From Theristus sp. LFF4_11 (Eukaryota > Nematoda > Chromadorea > Monhysterida > Xyalidae), in the NCBI GenBank assembly GCA_030248135.1, contig JASANC010003999.1:1-64000 (forward strand): a stretch of 64,000 nt of DNA, in the 5' to 3' direction. Position 1 is the stretch's first letter. Each line of letters starts with the position of its first letter. Below the pieces are notes generated by a model. That model made no database searches. It saw only the letters and a program-made list of their open reading frames with translations, and had not been told where the DNA came from. This document shows positions 1-12,172 of the stretch, piece by piece. Position numbers and translations under genes: made by a program.

Positions 1-480
1 TTTACAATCTGACAAAAAAAGTTGTCTTTCTGCTTAGTAATTAATGCACGTTTTTTGGCTCGAAAAGGTTACAAAGACCTGATGAAATCCGAACAATATG
101 TGAAACGCTTCTGTAAAGCCGTGAAAAAGCACCGACCATTTGGCACCGCCACGAACGGCGGTATACGCGCGTACATTCGCGCGAGCAGATGCGCTGGAAA
201 CATCGGCAGCGCACAGCCGAACAACGTTGACCCTGCGAGAAGAGGGTCTTTACGACATTCAGCGAAATTTTGTCGAAAGGAATTTCGTCGGATCGTGGAA
301 ATTTATGTACATGTAACTCATATGAATAATTTGAAAATCAGTCTCTGAAGATGAGCTGACCAACTCAGGTGACATGACAACCATCACATACGAAACAGCA
401 GAGATTTCTAGAAATATAAATGAATTCAAGTGAATCTGGCCGAAAGTCGCTTTCTCAAAAAACAAGATGTAATTCCACAC
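1..480. other. Downstream intron of the first gene; no exon recognised
   Basis: No conserved coding segment is visible here. The minus-strand exon at 481-1024 ends at a plausible donor (GTGTGG), so this stretch is best read as the start of its following intron. Remaining exons, including any homeodomain, would lie beyond the left edge of the window. Confidence 0.45.
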
Positions 481-1024
481 CTGTGGTGTAGGAAGCAGCT
501 AACGCCGACGCGGACAGCAGCGGAGTGCTTGGCGCTAACAGACTTGAATTCAACGAAAACAACGACGAAGTTTGTTGTTGTTGTTGTTGTTGCTGTTGTT
601 GTTCCACATTATTCGCTTCGCGGCGTAGTTTCTCTGAATCTGTTGCTGATCTCTTCGCGTCGCTTTTGTCATCAACTTTTGTCGATCCCCGTTCTTTCTG
701 ATGCGAACCCGACTGTTGCTCATTTGAATTGGCGCCGACTTTCAGTTCGCCAGTTTTCACGATCATCGGTTTCTCGTCCGCGTCGCCCCTGCCGCCGCCG
801 TTTCCTTTATGACCGCCGCTGGTGTCCAGTTGACCGGCCATTTTCAATTGCAACAGCGAATCGATACTGAAGCCGGTGCGCTGATTGGTCGGGGATGATT
901 TCGTGGTGGCAGCCATTGGCGGCAGACTTTGATGGTTGGCGGACGTACGTTCCTGTGGATTTGATGATGATCGATCTTGATGCTGCGAATCACCACCATC
1001 GGTCTCATCAGATGACATCATCAT
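481..1024 (-). CDS. Probable homeobox-type transcriptional repressor, N-terminal exon only
   Basis: The exon encodes about 181 residues from a triple ATG at 1024 and stops at a GTGTGG donor (phase 1). I do not recognise the gene. Residues 52-58 read FSIDSLL, an eh1-like motif of the type that recruits Groucho/TLE co-repressors in many homeodomain proteins (family knowledge). The rest is low complexity: a Gly-rich stretch near residue 75, ten glutamines at 142-151, and a Ser/Leu/Ala-rich end. This composition is typical of the disordered N-terminus of a developmental transcription factor. No DNA-binding domain is in the window, so the class is inferred from one short motif. An eh1-like motif also occurs in T-box and forkhead proteins. 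The first ATG is used because only non-ATG codons extend the frame upstream. Confidence 0.5.
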
Positions 1025-2454
1025 TCTATATTTTTTCGATATGACTGAATTCAAAGTCGGATTATCAGATCATGTCGCACTGTTGTGAAATAAAACACCC
1101 TAAGAAAACGACATATAGCGATACCGACAGAAAATAAAACCCGGTCGAGGTCTAATGGATGAGTCGGAGCTGTGCGCGAGAAAAACCACCAGGAAACATC
1201 GGACTGTAAACATGTGCATGTATCCAAACATTGCTTTTTGATGAAAAACGGTCAGAAATCATATCCCATATACCGTAAGCATAAGCGAGTTACATTCGCA
1301 CATACACGGTGCCCGGGCACAAGAACCGGCCGACAAGCGTAACATATCGCGAAATGAGAACGGAAATTAGCGCCAGTACACATCATCATCATCGGTTTGG
1401 TGTTTGTTTACTTGGGAAGAGAGCAGTGGGGAAGAGGCAAAGAGATTCTGAAAGGGGGGGGGGCGAAATAGTGCCCCTGCAAAACGATACACGGCAGCAG
1501 CCGGTCATGGTGCCGCTCTTTAAGTAATCGAGATCGCGAGGACGGAACTGTCTGCATCACAGCGCTGGTGCTGTCCGATTTACATGTTGACCTTTCAATG
1601 ATCTACGCTATTCTTCTTGATTTCAATCAGCGTATTTCGTCCGCATGTTCTCGCTCGTTGTATCTGCGCAATTAGCGCGGGCGGCAGCCAGTTACGGAGG
1701 GATATCGCAGTGGTGTGCTGCTAAGTAAATATGCGAAAAGCCGTGTATGTCTGTGTCTTTCCCCGAGAATCATGGCCTTCCGCTGACATAATGGAAAATC
1801 GTGATGTTTTCAAACGTTTTTATCAATCAGCAGCATAGTGAGTCGGTCGCGGTTTGCTCGCACGGCATGATGTGCCTTTTTAGGATGCACAAACATGCGG
1901 GATGATGTTCTCTAATGGGAATCGGTCGACATGTGCGAAGAAGAAGATTACGGTAGCTATTTTTTCCTTCATGTTTGATTTTGAGAAAACGAGCTTCCTA
2001 AAAAAAGCTGAAGTGCTTGTACAATCAGAAGAATCATGATCATATCGATTCAAATATCCGCCAATCAAGCTGAAAGAAGTGTGCAGTTTGAATTTTGCTG
2101 CGAATCTGACTTTCAAATTCAAATGCGCAGCTGTGTGGTGAACAGCAAAGCAGATGAGTGTGTAGAAACGAGGGAGATGCCACACTTCAATGACCAATCA
2201 ACGGTGCTTTCGCAAAAGACCAAGCTTTCCACCATCATGTATGATGTGTGCAGCTGCACATGTTTTGTAGCTGTGCTACTGTTGCATAATTCAAGCGCTC
2301 GTTACTGCTAATGTCCACAATAGCATGAACGGTGATTGGTTGGATCGCTTTAGCGCGTCAGCCAAGCAAACATGAACGCGATAATGAGTGTTCTTTTGTG
2401 TGTCCACTTCGGCGTGTGTGCTCCACCCACTTAACCCATCCGCCTCCCTATGCT

Positions 2455-2600
2455 CCTTTGTTTGGGGGGTTTTGGGGTTTGGGTTTTTTGGGGTTTTTTG
2501 GGGGGAAAAAAAACCCTATAAACCCATTGGGGGGAACATATATTTTTTTTTTTTGTTTTTTCTGTATATTTTCTTGAGATTGTTCTTTTTTTTTTTTTAA
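2455..2600. repeat. G-run/T-run low-complexity tract
   Basis: Runs of four to seven G alternate with runs of T and are followed by a long T tract. The segment near 2513-2535 (A run, CCCTATAAACCC, then a G run) resembles the ends of the G-run elements at 36791 and 38171, so it may be a decayed relative. This is suggestive only. Confidence 0.4.
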
Positions 2601-4430
2601 ATGGTACGTGACCGTGAAAACATGCGCGAAATATTAGCGCATTTTATTGTCCTCTCGTGATGCAATATATAAAATGGATGGACGCTTACTACCAGATGTG
2701 GAAGCGCGTTGTTGTTAATTGGCATATCAGTTCTTCTTAATGGGCGATTTGTTTGCCAATTATCACGTTTCTGACATGCACAGAAATTCATTGAATGAAA
2801 GGGTGTAAATCAATCAATCAACAAAACCTGATCAGACGTGATAGGTATTTGATTTTAACCAGTATTACATGCATCATGTTATGTTCACCCCACATTGATC
2901 AAATGGGGAAAAATGAATTAAGAGACCGCCCATTGTGGAGACTATAAGTCGAATTTTAACTGAACCATCAGGCAATATACCGGAAAGAGAAAAACTCAAA
3001 ATCTAAAGTTAGTACCCATTACATTACCAGACCCGACATAAATTACATGCGCTGGCGGAACCATAACGAACTTCTGGACAATTACTGGAGGAAATAAGTC
3101 GAAGGTAAAGCGACAGAACAACAACTCACATTAGCAAGAATGGAAGCGAAGTCAACAAGATCTTCAGCGAGATTGTTATTCCGGCACGACATATCAATTC
3201 GGGTATAGTTTAGTGGTGCGCGTGACCACTCACAATTGCCGCACGATGTAATAGATCAAAAACATATCATAAGCCTTCTTTTGCTCTCTCTCTCTCTGTC
3301 TCTGCCGTCTCTTTCTGCGCAGCACACGCAACAAGCTCGAAGTGTGCTTATTGACATCGTTGTCTTGTTTTCTTTCTCCGCGCGTCTTAAGAGATGTGTA
3401 GGAGGAAAGGTGTTATGGTCAGATGGATCGGCCGTCAAGGATCGGTTCCTACATATGTTCGCCTTAATATGTCGCATGAAACATTAATCAACCGTCGTAA
3501 CCCGGCCGCGCGGTATCGCGTGCAAGCAATCAAGTCGTTTCGAGAAATAGATGTGTACAATAATGCGGTGCACTCTGCATGCGGTGGCCCACGGAGAGCT
3601 TATTCTCGGAAGCCTATCTTTTTAGATAACTCTTGTGCGGCTACCAAATTTCTCGGCTAGCTTGCACGGTTATTATTGGCTCATTCGTTAGGTATCACGA
3701 AAATTGCCACATCACCGCGTATATTATTGTTTGCAACGTGTAACGTTCTTCAGTGCATATAAGATGCGAAACTCATATTTTCCGAGATCAGCGAATGAAA
3801 AACTGCGAAACTGTGTACTTGACTCATATGAGGCAAGGTTGGGGATGTGCGTGTGAGATGATGATAAGCAGACACGGGCAGGAGAAGAAAGAAAGATAAG
3901 CTAATCCATATCATAACGAAGTGACGCCGAAAGGATGCAAGATTGGCATATCGCGTGTCAGCATGTCACTTTCTTTTCACCTCCGGTTTCTTCGTTTTCT
4001 CTATCACCATCTCGACTACACTTTGCGGACCTTTCGTTTTCGATACATTGGCGGCTTTTGACACTCCAGCGGAGGTGTAGCAGTACAGCGCTGATCAGCG
4101 CAACACGGGACTTGAATAACATGCATCATGTGGTGAGCGGCAAATGAAAAAAAGCGGGACACAACGCCACAAACAATACATAACGCTTCGGAAAGACTAA
4201 TTTCGCTAATCATCACATCACCACCGGCAAGCACACGGGCATGAAAATAGCTCGCAAAATAGATTTCTATTAATTAATTCATGCCTGTTTTCTTATGTCC
4301 AACGCCTTTTGCCGCTCGTGTCAAACGTCAATCAGACTAGAGAGGAGACGTCAATTCTTGTGGATCGAATTGAAGATAAGTAGCCTGCGCGTTGGCGTCA
4401 CACGAACGCCCTTTTTCAATTATTATCCAC

Positions 4431-4617
4431 TTTTCCAGTTCTGCGACTCAATGCGCGTGCAGACGTTGAAAGCAAGGTATTAGTTTCAATCTTTATGTGG
4501 CAATTCAAAACAGCCTAAGTGACCTGGCCCTCCAATTTTTAATTCCCGCGTCATGCATAAAACTGTTTACCTACCTTATCTATGCGCGCAACGAGTCACG
4601 AAACCAAAATAAAAGAT
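4431..4617. mobile_element. Palindromic miniature repeat, family H copy 1
   Basis: It starts with TTCTGCGACTCA and ends with the inverted counterpart GAGTCACGAAACC. The core contains a GGCAATTCAAA segment and a TCATGCATAAAAC segment. Diverged copies with the same layout occur at about 29728-29940, 33286-33495, 53905-54105, 55310-55493 and mirrored in the right arm of the inverted duplication. Length is about 190-210 bases with no coding capacity, so it is best called a MITE-like family. Confidence 0.5.
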
Positions 4618-4828
4618 CATACATTGCTACTTCAAAAACTCACTGTGGCAGGTTTTGTGTCAAAAAGTGATCTTTTTTGGCGCAATGTACCAGCGCATTA
4701 GTGCAGTGCCTGTGTGTTTGTCGAAATGTGCTAAAATACATTGAAGTACAGATTCAAAAAAGCACAGGGTCTTCAGAATGGCCGTTATATTTTACACCAA
4801 GTTCCATTATTATCACGAACTGCCAATA

Positions 4829-7800
4829 TCACACAATGACGTGCGTGTCCTCTATGCCCAGTGCCAAGAGCACGTCCGGATGTATCAGATCAACCGAATG
4901 TCCCTGTAGGTCGGCGTATTCGTGCGCAGCACACAGAGCACCCAAGGTGCTGGTCTGCAACTCGCGCAGCACACAGTCGCCGAGAAGACTGCAAAAAACG
5001 GAAGCAAGTTTGAATTTCTACATTTTACATTGTCTTTTGCTTGTAATGTTGTAATCAATTTTATCTGCCCAATTTTCCGTATTGATTGATTTATTCTGTT
5101 TTTAGTTTTTTTTTCTGGCTGTGCACCCAGCTTGCTGGATTGGAACCTGTTTCTTGTGCATTTGCCTGACACTTATGAGCGCCGAATAAAACGAAACGAA
5201 ACGAAACGAATGGAAGCTTTTCGGTTGAATTTGCTACAGTTATCATGACTGGCTCACTGATGATCAGCGATTGGTTTTTTAATACGGCTATGCAGTCAGT
5301 TGCTTTGTAATTGCACTTACTTACACTGCTCCTGATATCCACTCCTGAATTTGAACAAATCACTAACAAAAACTCACACAATCACACGTGCGTTATTACA
5401 CCAAGCGCGTGTAGTGATGTAGTGTAAAAAAGTGCTAAAACTCAACCAAGGAAGAAGAAAAATCAACATTTCCACCATTTTCAGTCAATCACATAACCTG
5501 TCTTAACTGAAATGTTTTGATACGTCATGAACATCTTCTGGTACTTTCCTATGTTTAATAATTCAACATTTACATCATTTTTCCCGTTTTGCACAGTCGG
5601 GCTCGGGGGCACACGCAAGGCTGTGTTATGTTTCTTATCGTGTTTATTTATAGTCATTTTTCAATAATAACAACACCGGACCACATGGGCTACGAAGCGA
5701 CGTGACTTTAAAGCGACCAAAGTTTGAAAAAGTTTCAGAATTATGAACACGTAAATGCGCGTGTGACACCGAAGTTTCAACAAATTTAGAGACACACACC
5801 AATAGATGGGACAGAAAAGGGGTGGGAAAGGTACGGTAAACTTTTCAGTCTTGTCTGCTGAATAACTCCGACCGGAAACTGCTGTATTGTTGTTGCCGTT
5901 GTTGTTTGGTCATCAGAAAGCCCAAATGAAAACAACCTTCCGGACCACAAGAAAACTGAACACACAGCAAAAGAATGCAACTCAATAAAACAAAACAAAA
6001 AAAAACCGAGAAAAATCCCACTTCAGCCGACCTGAATCCGTACTCGGCGGCAATCTCCAGCTTTCGAACGGCGTGCATCGATCGAACGTCGCAGAGGTAA
6101 CGCTCACAGGCACGTAACGCCTTCGCGACGTTGATGCGTCTGGACATCTCCAGCATGAAGTGGATGTTTCTGGAAAAAAGTGAACAGAAGCAATTTGTAA
6201 TGACGACGCCATTGTTCATTGATGCGACACACAGTAGCATGCCTTCCGCTGCGAGTCGGTCTCATATCGGCGAGACTCTCAATCGGGCCCCGGTGTCACT
6301 CGGGCTTGTAACAATCGGGCCTATTTCATTGGTCTGGTCAGACCAAAATTTTTATTGCTTGTATTTGTTGAGCGGAGTCCAATTGAGTCCGACCAATATG
6401 AGGCGATCCCATCCGCAGAAAAATCTTCAAGAAACAACGATTGCAACATGAAAAAACCTAGCTAACGATAAAAACTGACGCAATCTTTCCGTAGTGTCGC
6501 ACGAATTAACAATAGGTTCTGTTTCTTGCGGTTTCGCCTGGTAAGCGCGATCCACGGGTCCCCAGGTTCGACAGTACGACAAGCTGACCAATATCAGCCC
6601 GCGTAATCAGCCTTCAAGCTGATTTCACACAGCAGCAACAGAAAAATTCGTCAAAAAAACACAACACCAACAACTTGCCGACTCGTGATGACGGGCGTAC
6701 GATACGTGCAGAGCGCCAGCAGATACCGCTGCAGTTCGTCGACGGTCCAGTCCCAGACGACGACTCGTTTCTGGCCCTTGCGCCGCATTTCCAGCCACTC
6801 TGTGAACAGCTTACAGTCCAGTTCGGCCAAATAAGTGACGTTCACGAAGAATTGACGGTCCGTGACGAGAATTGCGAAATCGCGGTACGGCGTCTCGATG
6901 TTCAGATTCTCGACGCGACCGGTGAGCGTCTGCCGGACGTGCAGCCTCAGCGCGCACTTGTAACGCCGACGCTTGGGGCACAGATTCGTGGCCGTCAACA
7001 GCATCGGGCGTCGACTGTCGTGCTGCTCCGGTCCGGCATCGGCGATCAGTTCGTATTCGACGTCGATCGAGGCGAACGATTTCGGCTGGCGTCTCGTGGT
7101 GCTGTGTGGAGCGTTTGCGAAGTGGATTTTAATTCGATTAAAATTGATTAAAATTCGATTGGATAAAGGCCGTTCCTTGTGCTCTGGTTTGTCTGATCTT
7201 AACCGGTGTGGTTTGTGCAGTCCAACAATCGAATCACAGCTACACAAACACACTGGCACGCGCGTGTCGTGTCGTTCGCCGCAGCTGGTGTGTTTGCGTG
7301 AATTGTGTCACAGTGCAGTGACTTCATGAAAACTGGTGCGAAAACTGAAAACTCCATTCAATTCGACTTTACACTTGTACAATGGCAACTGAGAAAGAAG
7401 TGGACTGAAAATTTCCTCTTGTACGGATCGGATCGGAATGTAGTCAACAGCCGATTACCAAACCAGTGTCGACTGAAAAATGAGCCATCCCCAAAAAAAC
7501 AAAACAAAACTACAAGTCAGCTCACACATCCACCAGCGACAACTGATAATCCACCAGTAAACTATACGAATCGCAGCCATCCAATGCGGCACTCTTCAGC
7601 ACACAGTCCACATCGTACAGCGTGTCACGATTCATGTTCTCATCATTATCAGAGCAGCTGCTAGCCGGAGGCTGCTGACTGGCGGAGGCGGAGCTTGGCC
7701 GAAAACTGACGTTCACCCAAAACTGGTATCCATGCGTCTCGGGGCGTTTCGACTCGCTGCCGGGCAGATTCTGGCGTTTTTGACGGTCGATGATGAAACC

Positions 7801-7911
7801 GCCCAAGGAGTCGTTTTGGTCCGGCGCAATTTCGGGGAATGAAATTTCCTCGGTCGATTGCCATTGGAGGTCCCAGTTGAGGTCCGCTCTCGAAGACCCG
7901 ATTTGGTGCAT
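4829..7911 (-). CDS. BTB/POZ domain protein (nematode BATH/BTB-like)
   Basis: Four exons: 7911-7526, 7101-6679, 6169-6032 and 4988-4829, with phases 2/2/2 agreeing at every junction, giving 368 residues. Residues about 201-300 form a BTB fold: RDFAILVTDRQFFVN, then LFTEWL, then a VVVWDWTVDELQRYL strand-helix. After it come NIHFMLEMSRRINV and CERYL, then KLEIAAEYGF, the usual helices after a BTB core. BTB proteins of this kind often serve as CUL3 ubiquitin-ligase adaptors (family knowledge; the partner here is unknown). Residues 1-200 are beta-rich and sit where a MATH domain lies in BATH proteins, but I cannot confirm one. Intron 2 (6678-6170) keeps frame only with a GCAAGT donor, so it is called GC-AG. 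The start at 7911 is the first in-frame ATG. Confidence 0.8.
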
Positions 7912-9130
7912 TTTGGTCTCTCCGTCGATCCTTTCATAAAGAATTCATGTGCGAGCTTTTGATGGGTCACTAAAACTAATGACTTGATTTGTTACACCTT
8001 TTATCCATTGTTTTAATCAGCCAATCGATTCTCCACTCAAAAACGTGGAGATTTAGAACAAATTTTTGTTGTTGTTGAAATTACTCGAAACTATACGCCA
8101 GATAAAGCTATACTTCGGAAGGTAGGGTTGATTTTTTCTACATTCAACCAACATGGAAAACGAAATCCAGCAAACCGTTAACCACAAATTTCCGGGGAGG
8201 ATTATCAAGTTTACTACGAGTTTACACTCCAACACATCTAGAAATCAGATTTTTTTGAACAAAAATCACAAAAGAGTGTCACGAACAATTGTTGAAAACG
8301 GTACTACAGACCAGACTACAGAGTTGTTACGCCCATAAATAATTTTTCAATCAAAAATTCGATGGATAATAAAAAAAACATTGAAAGTTTTCACCACCAA
8401 CATTTTGAACTGTGAAAGTTTTCTGCTACACTTACTTTTTTACAAGCAATGTACACCACGTTATATTATATACAATAGCGTCTATTTACAGAAACACCAA
8501 CATTGAAAATTATTTAAAAATATTTTTTGAGTTACTGAACCAACAACAAAAAGATAGAATTCTTGACAAGAAAAAGAATGAATAAACAAAATCAAGCGCA
8601 ATAAGTACAGACTGCACACAACACAAAAAAATAGAAACAAAATCACGTTGACAAAAAAATCAAAAAACATCAAAGATTTTTCAAAAACACACAAAATTAG
8701 GATTATCATTAACATGGAAATGCTCACAAAACAGCGAAACAATAAGTTTCCCAGTCAAACACCAGTCAGCCAGGATGATTGGCTTGAATGGATCCGTTCT
8801 AATTCCAACACAGCCAATCAAAAACAGTGACACGCACACGCACGTGCAACCTGTGATACCTCCAAACATCTCCTCACAAATAGCCAAATCGCCACTGAAA
8901 AACGATTTCCCTTCAAAAAATCACCTTACACCAACGGAAATTCACACCTTTCCACCCACCCAGAACACCACCACCAAACTCACAATTCCGCGAATTGCTC
9001 CACACAACAGGGTGGTCTGGGACAATGCATTCATGACAAGTCAAAGAAAATACTCTGAAGCATCGAAAAGTTCTTTTCCGACACACAAAAAATAACAACG
9101 CCGCGCGGACAGACCGAAGAAAGGCAGCGC
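7912..9130. other. Intergenic, A-rich on the plus strand
   Basis: This lies between the start of the BTB gene and the stop of the AMPK beta gene, both on the minus strand. It is strongly A-rich on the plus strand and shows no conserved exon. It should contain the BTB promoter and the AMPK beta 3' UTR. Confidence 0.5.
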
Positions 9131-11340
9131 TCAACTGGCGATCGGCTTATAGAGCAGCGTGGTGACGTATTTCTTGCGATAGCGGTGCGTTGCGCTCAGC
9201 ACCATGACGCCGTCCTTGATGCTCAGTGCGTACAGGTGATTGAGCATCACGTGATTCGGCTCCGGCAGAACGTTCGGGTCGCACTGCACTGGGGTGTCCT
9301 TGTTTAGGATGACCTGCAATGGGCGGTGATGCACAGAAACGGTCGTTTTTTCCTAAATCCCCCCCCACATGAGTTCGGTTGAAACGGGAGCGTGTGTTAG
9401 AAATGGACATTATCCATAGCGGGAGTTTGTAATCAACGCTGTGGTTTCGCCTGAATGTAGGTGGTGAAATGCAACGCGAAAATAGTATACTGGGGCACAG
9501 TATACTATATTCGCGTTTTTTTTAATTTTTTTCATAATGAACAAAAACGAACGAAACGCAAACCTGCAGTAGATGCGGCGGCAGAACCGGTGGATTGTGT
9601 GCTTTTTCGAATTCGGCGCGATCCGGAACGTCTTGCGTGAATGTCTGCAGAAACACAAGAAACTTGATTGTTTCAGAGATTGAATCGCAAATAATCGAAC
9701 GAACATACAGCAAAAAACTAAGTAAAGATTCTGAAACGTTGAGCACATCATGCAGTCGAACTGTGAACCTAAATATGTTGCAAATGTAGCTCGCTGATTG
9801 CTACCATTCTAATGCTACCTTGAATCTACGCAAATTGCACATTGTTGACAGTTTGACCAATATATTTGACATGCTTGTTTCGGATTATCACCAGCATTGA
9901 ATCAGTGAATCACGTTGCATTGAATCGATCAGTTTGTAGTGAATCACGGACCCCGCACATCCCCCAACACAACCTTCGTCTTCTCCAGCTCTCGCTCGTT
10001 CACGGACTCGGTGCTCTGCGTCGTCTGTCGTTTCGCCGGATCAGCGGTCGTCTGCTGCAGATCGCGGTCCAACGCGTCGAACACGTGAAAGTCGGCGCCG
10101 TCGACCACCAGCACGTTGTTCTGCGTGCCCATCTTGTTGTCCGTCTTCTGCAGCGTGTTGTCGCACAGCCAGTTGCCGTCGACGAGGAACTTGAACTCGT
10201 GACGCCCTGGACAGTTGCGACGGTTTTTGTTTGACGTGTGCTCTCCGCCCCCACCTCCACCCACTGGTGTGTCGTCCGGAAACTCCCGGAGGCACGCGAA
10301 ACTCGGGTGCGGTTCACGGACGGCTCACCGTCTCGTGGACCAATCAACACCCTCGCCACGGAGAGACGGTTCTTCTGGTTCCGGTTGACTTTTACTCAAT
10401 TTTCTGGAGCTGCCGGTTGCTCTCCATATGCTTATCTAACTGTCTGAGAGATCGTGCATTTTCTCTTGAATGGAAGTCTCAATCGTTGAACCAAGCAAAG
10501 CAACGCCAGAGAAACACCCCATACGTGTCATGCAACGCGCAAAAAAGTAGCTGTTCATCGTAGCTGAGTGATCTTCCGCCTTACCACACACAGCTCCGTC
10601 GAACGAATTGGATAAGAAGCACTGTGATTGGGAAAAACAAAACCAAGAAAAAACGACAAATGAAACAAAACAGCATAAAGGAAACCGAACCTTCCGGCAG
10701 GTTGATGATGGTGGAGAAGTCCTCGTGTGATTTGACGAGCGGAATCTTGCGTTTCCAGTTGTCCCAGGTGCCCGTGATCGAGATGTTCTTCGGGTGCCCC
10801 CCGCCCGTCCATTTGATCACCACTGGCAACTCGGCGGCGTCGACAAACTGCATCGACGGCGTGCTACCGGGGCCGGAGGGGCGATCCGACGCTTTCGCGA
10901 TTTTCACCTGACGTGCATTTTCGTGTAGGTGCACGGTTTTGTTTTTGTTCCACAGTGTGCGTGTTTGGATGTTTGCCGTTTCTGTTTGGCATTGCAAAAC
11001 TACACCGAGCGACACGGGAAGCAGTGGTTGTTGTGGCGGCTTGTTGTTTTATGTTGCCGACCATTTTGAATTTCAGCAAAATCAAAATGTCTTAAACTTA
11101 AACAATCTGAAAAATTGTTTGAGAAAAGTAGTAACTGAGCGGCCCGAAAGACCGTCTCTGGTAAAGGTTGATTCGAATTTTTTTGTCCCCTGACTAAAAC
11201 AACGTGACTAAACCACTCACCTGAACGGGGCACTCGTCGTCGACGCCCGTGAACGTGCGCGGATGCATGAACGCCGCACCATCGCTCGTGCCCGATCGTC
11301 CTTGGCGACCGGCTCGCTCGCGATCTTGCACGTTTCCCAT
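9131..11340 (-). CDS. PRKAB: AMP-activated protein kinase beta subunit
   Basis: Five exons: 11340-11221, 10907-10691, 10206-9974, 9644-9564 and 9313-9131. Phases agree and give 277 residues, close to the roughly 270 of vertebrate beta subunits. AMPK beta scaffolds the catalytic alpha and nucleotide-sensing gamma subunits and binds glycogen. The protein begins MGN, so Gly2 is a likely N-myristoylation site. Residues about 66-148 are the carbohydrate-binding module (VVIKWTGGG, ITGTWDNWKRKIPLVKS, HEFKFLVDGNW, MGTQNNV), keeping the Trp and Asn residues used for glycogen. Residues about 207-277 are the alpha/gamma-binding region (PPVLPPHLLQVILNKD, LNHLYALSIKDGVMVLS, YRKKYVTTLLYKP). A miniature transposon ends 66 bases upstream of the ATG (see 11406). 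It is a single clear beta homologue; beta1 versus beta2 is not meaningful outside vertebrates. Confidence 0.95.
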
Positions 11341-11405
11341 CGTATTTTAGCTTTTTTTGTTATCGTCTTTTTTCTACAATGGATGAACTCAGCCAATGGT
11401 GGGCA

Positions 11406-12120
11406 TAGGGTTGTTAAACAAAAATGAAAAATTTTTTAAAAAAAAAAAGTGATTAAAAAAAAACAAAAATGCCGATTTTTTTTTTTTTTAAATTCGAAAA
11501 ATTTTCCTCTAATATGCTCTGAAAACCTCAATTTTGGCAAAATTTTTCGAAAGTTCAACAAAAATTTTCTTTGATTATACCTCGTAAAATCTTTAGCAGT
11601 CGATTTTGGGCCGTTTTACCGACTGATTTTAGGCTACGACAACATCTGCGATGAAGTTTTTGAGCGTCCCAAAGCTTGGCCTACCATTTCCGATGCAGAT
11701 AAGGTGACGATTCGCCTCGCAGAGCGTCCGATTGTGCTCGCTGCTCCGTTTGCAAGCGCCACGTTGTCTGGTTGCTTGCTGCTTCGTGTCGTGTCGTCGC
11801 AACACCATCAGAAGAATTGATCGAATTTCAAGGCGGTATGTTTGTCTTCACTTCAGCATTAGTTTAGCTGGGAACAATTCGTGACGTTTTGGAGGTCAAA
11901 ACACAAGAAGAGGCATGGTGACGGTTTGGAAAAGGGGTAATTGAGGTCACCAAAACAAAATCTGCAAAGTTCCGTCATATGGGAGTCATTCGGGAGGCGC
12001 TTGCATATCATATGTGGTTCTTCGGACTCCCTGATTGATTTAGCACAACATTGATTTTTGAAATTTTTTTTTTTTAATTTAAAAAAAAAATGACGATTTT
12101 TGTTTTTTTTAACAACCCTA
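11406..12120 (-). mobile_element. hAT-like miniature element, family A, copy 1
   Basis: The 715-base unit starts TAGGGTTGTTAAA and ends TTAACAACCCTA. It is flanked by a perfect 8-base duplication GGTGGGCA (11398-11405 and 12121-12128). A TAGGG terminus with an 8-base TSD is typical of the hAT superfamily. There is no transposase, so it is non-autonomous. Related copies lie at 13258, 46137 and 49356; orientation is given relative to the copy at 49356. It sits 58 bases upstream of the AMPK beta ATG counted to the TSD, so it probably overlaps or abuts that promoter. Confidence 0.85.
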
Positions 12121-12172
12121 GGTGGGCAGTACCGTGGGCATAGTTGTTCTAGGGGGGGCCTGGGGGCCGGCC

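Larger units (their letters stand above)
1025..4828. other. Intergenic region between the homeobox-like gene and the BTB gene
   Basis: No conserved exon is visible on either strand. It should contain the promoter of the minus-strand gene at 481-1024 and the 3' region of the BTB gene. It holds a CT-rich microsatellite near 3280-3305, a G/T low-complexity stretch near 2455-2600 and a short repeat-family copy at about 4431-4617. Open frames here are short and show no protein signal. Confidence 0.5.

Noticed and set aside
430..870. Plus-strand open frame with a Val-rich run
   Set aside because: It is the antisense shadow of the polyglutamine-containing minus-strand exon at 481-1024.
6541..6600. 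CCAGGTTCGACAG as a tRNA B box near 6560
   Set aside because: No matching A box or acceptor stem at the proper distance; it lies in a BTB-gene intron.
7526..7911. A definite MATH domain in the BTB protein N-terminus
   Set aside because: The region is beta-rich and in the right place, but the usual MATH Trp and Gly landmarks could not be aligned with confidence.
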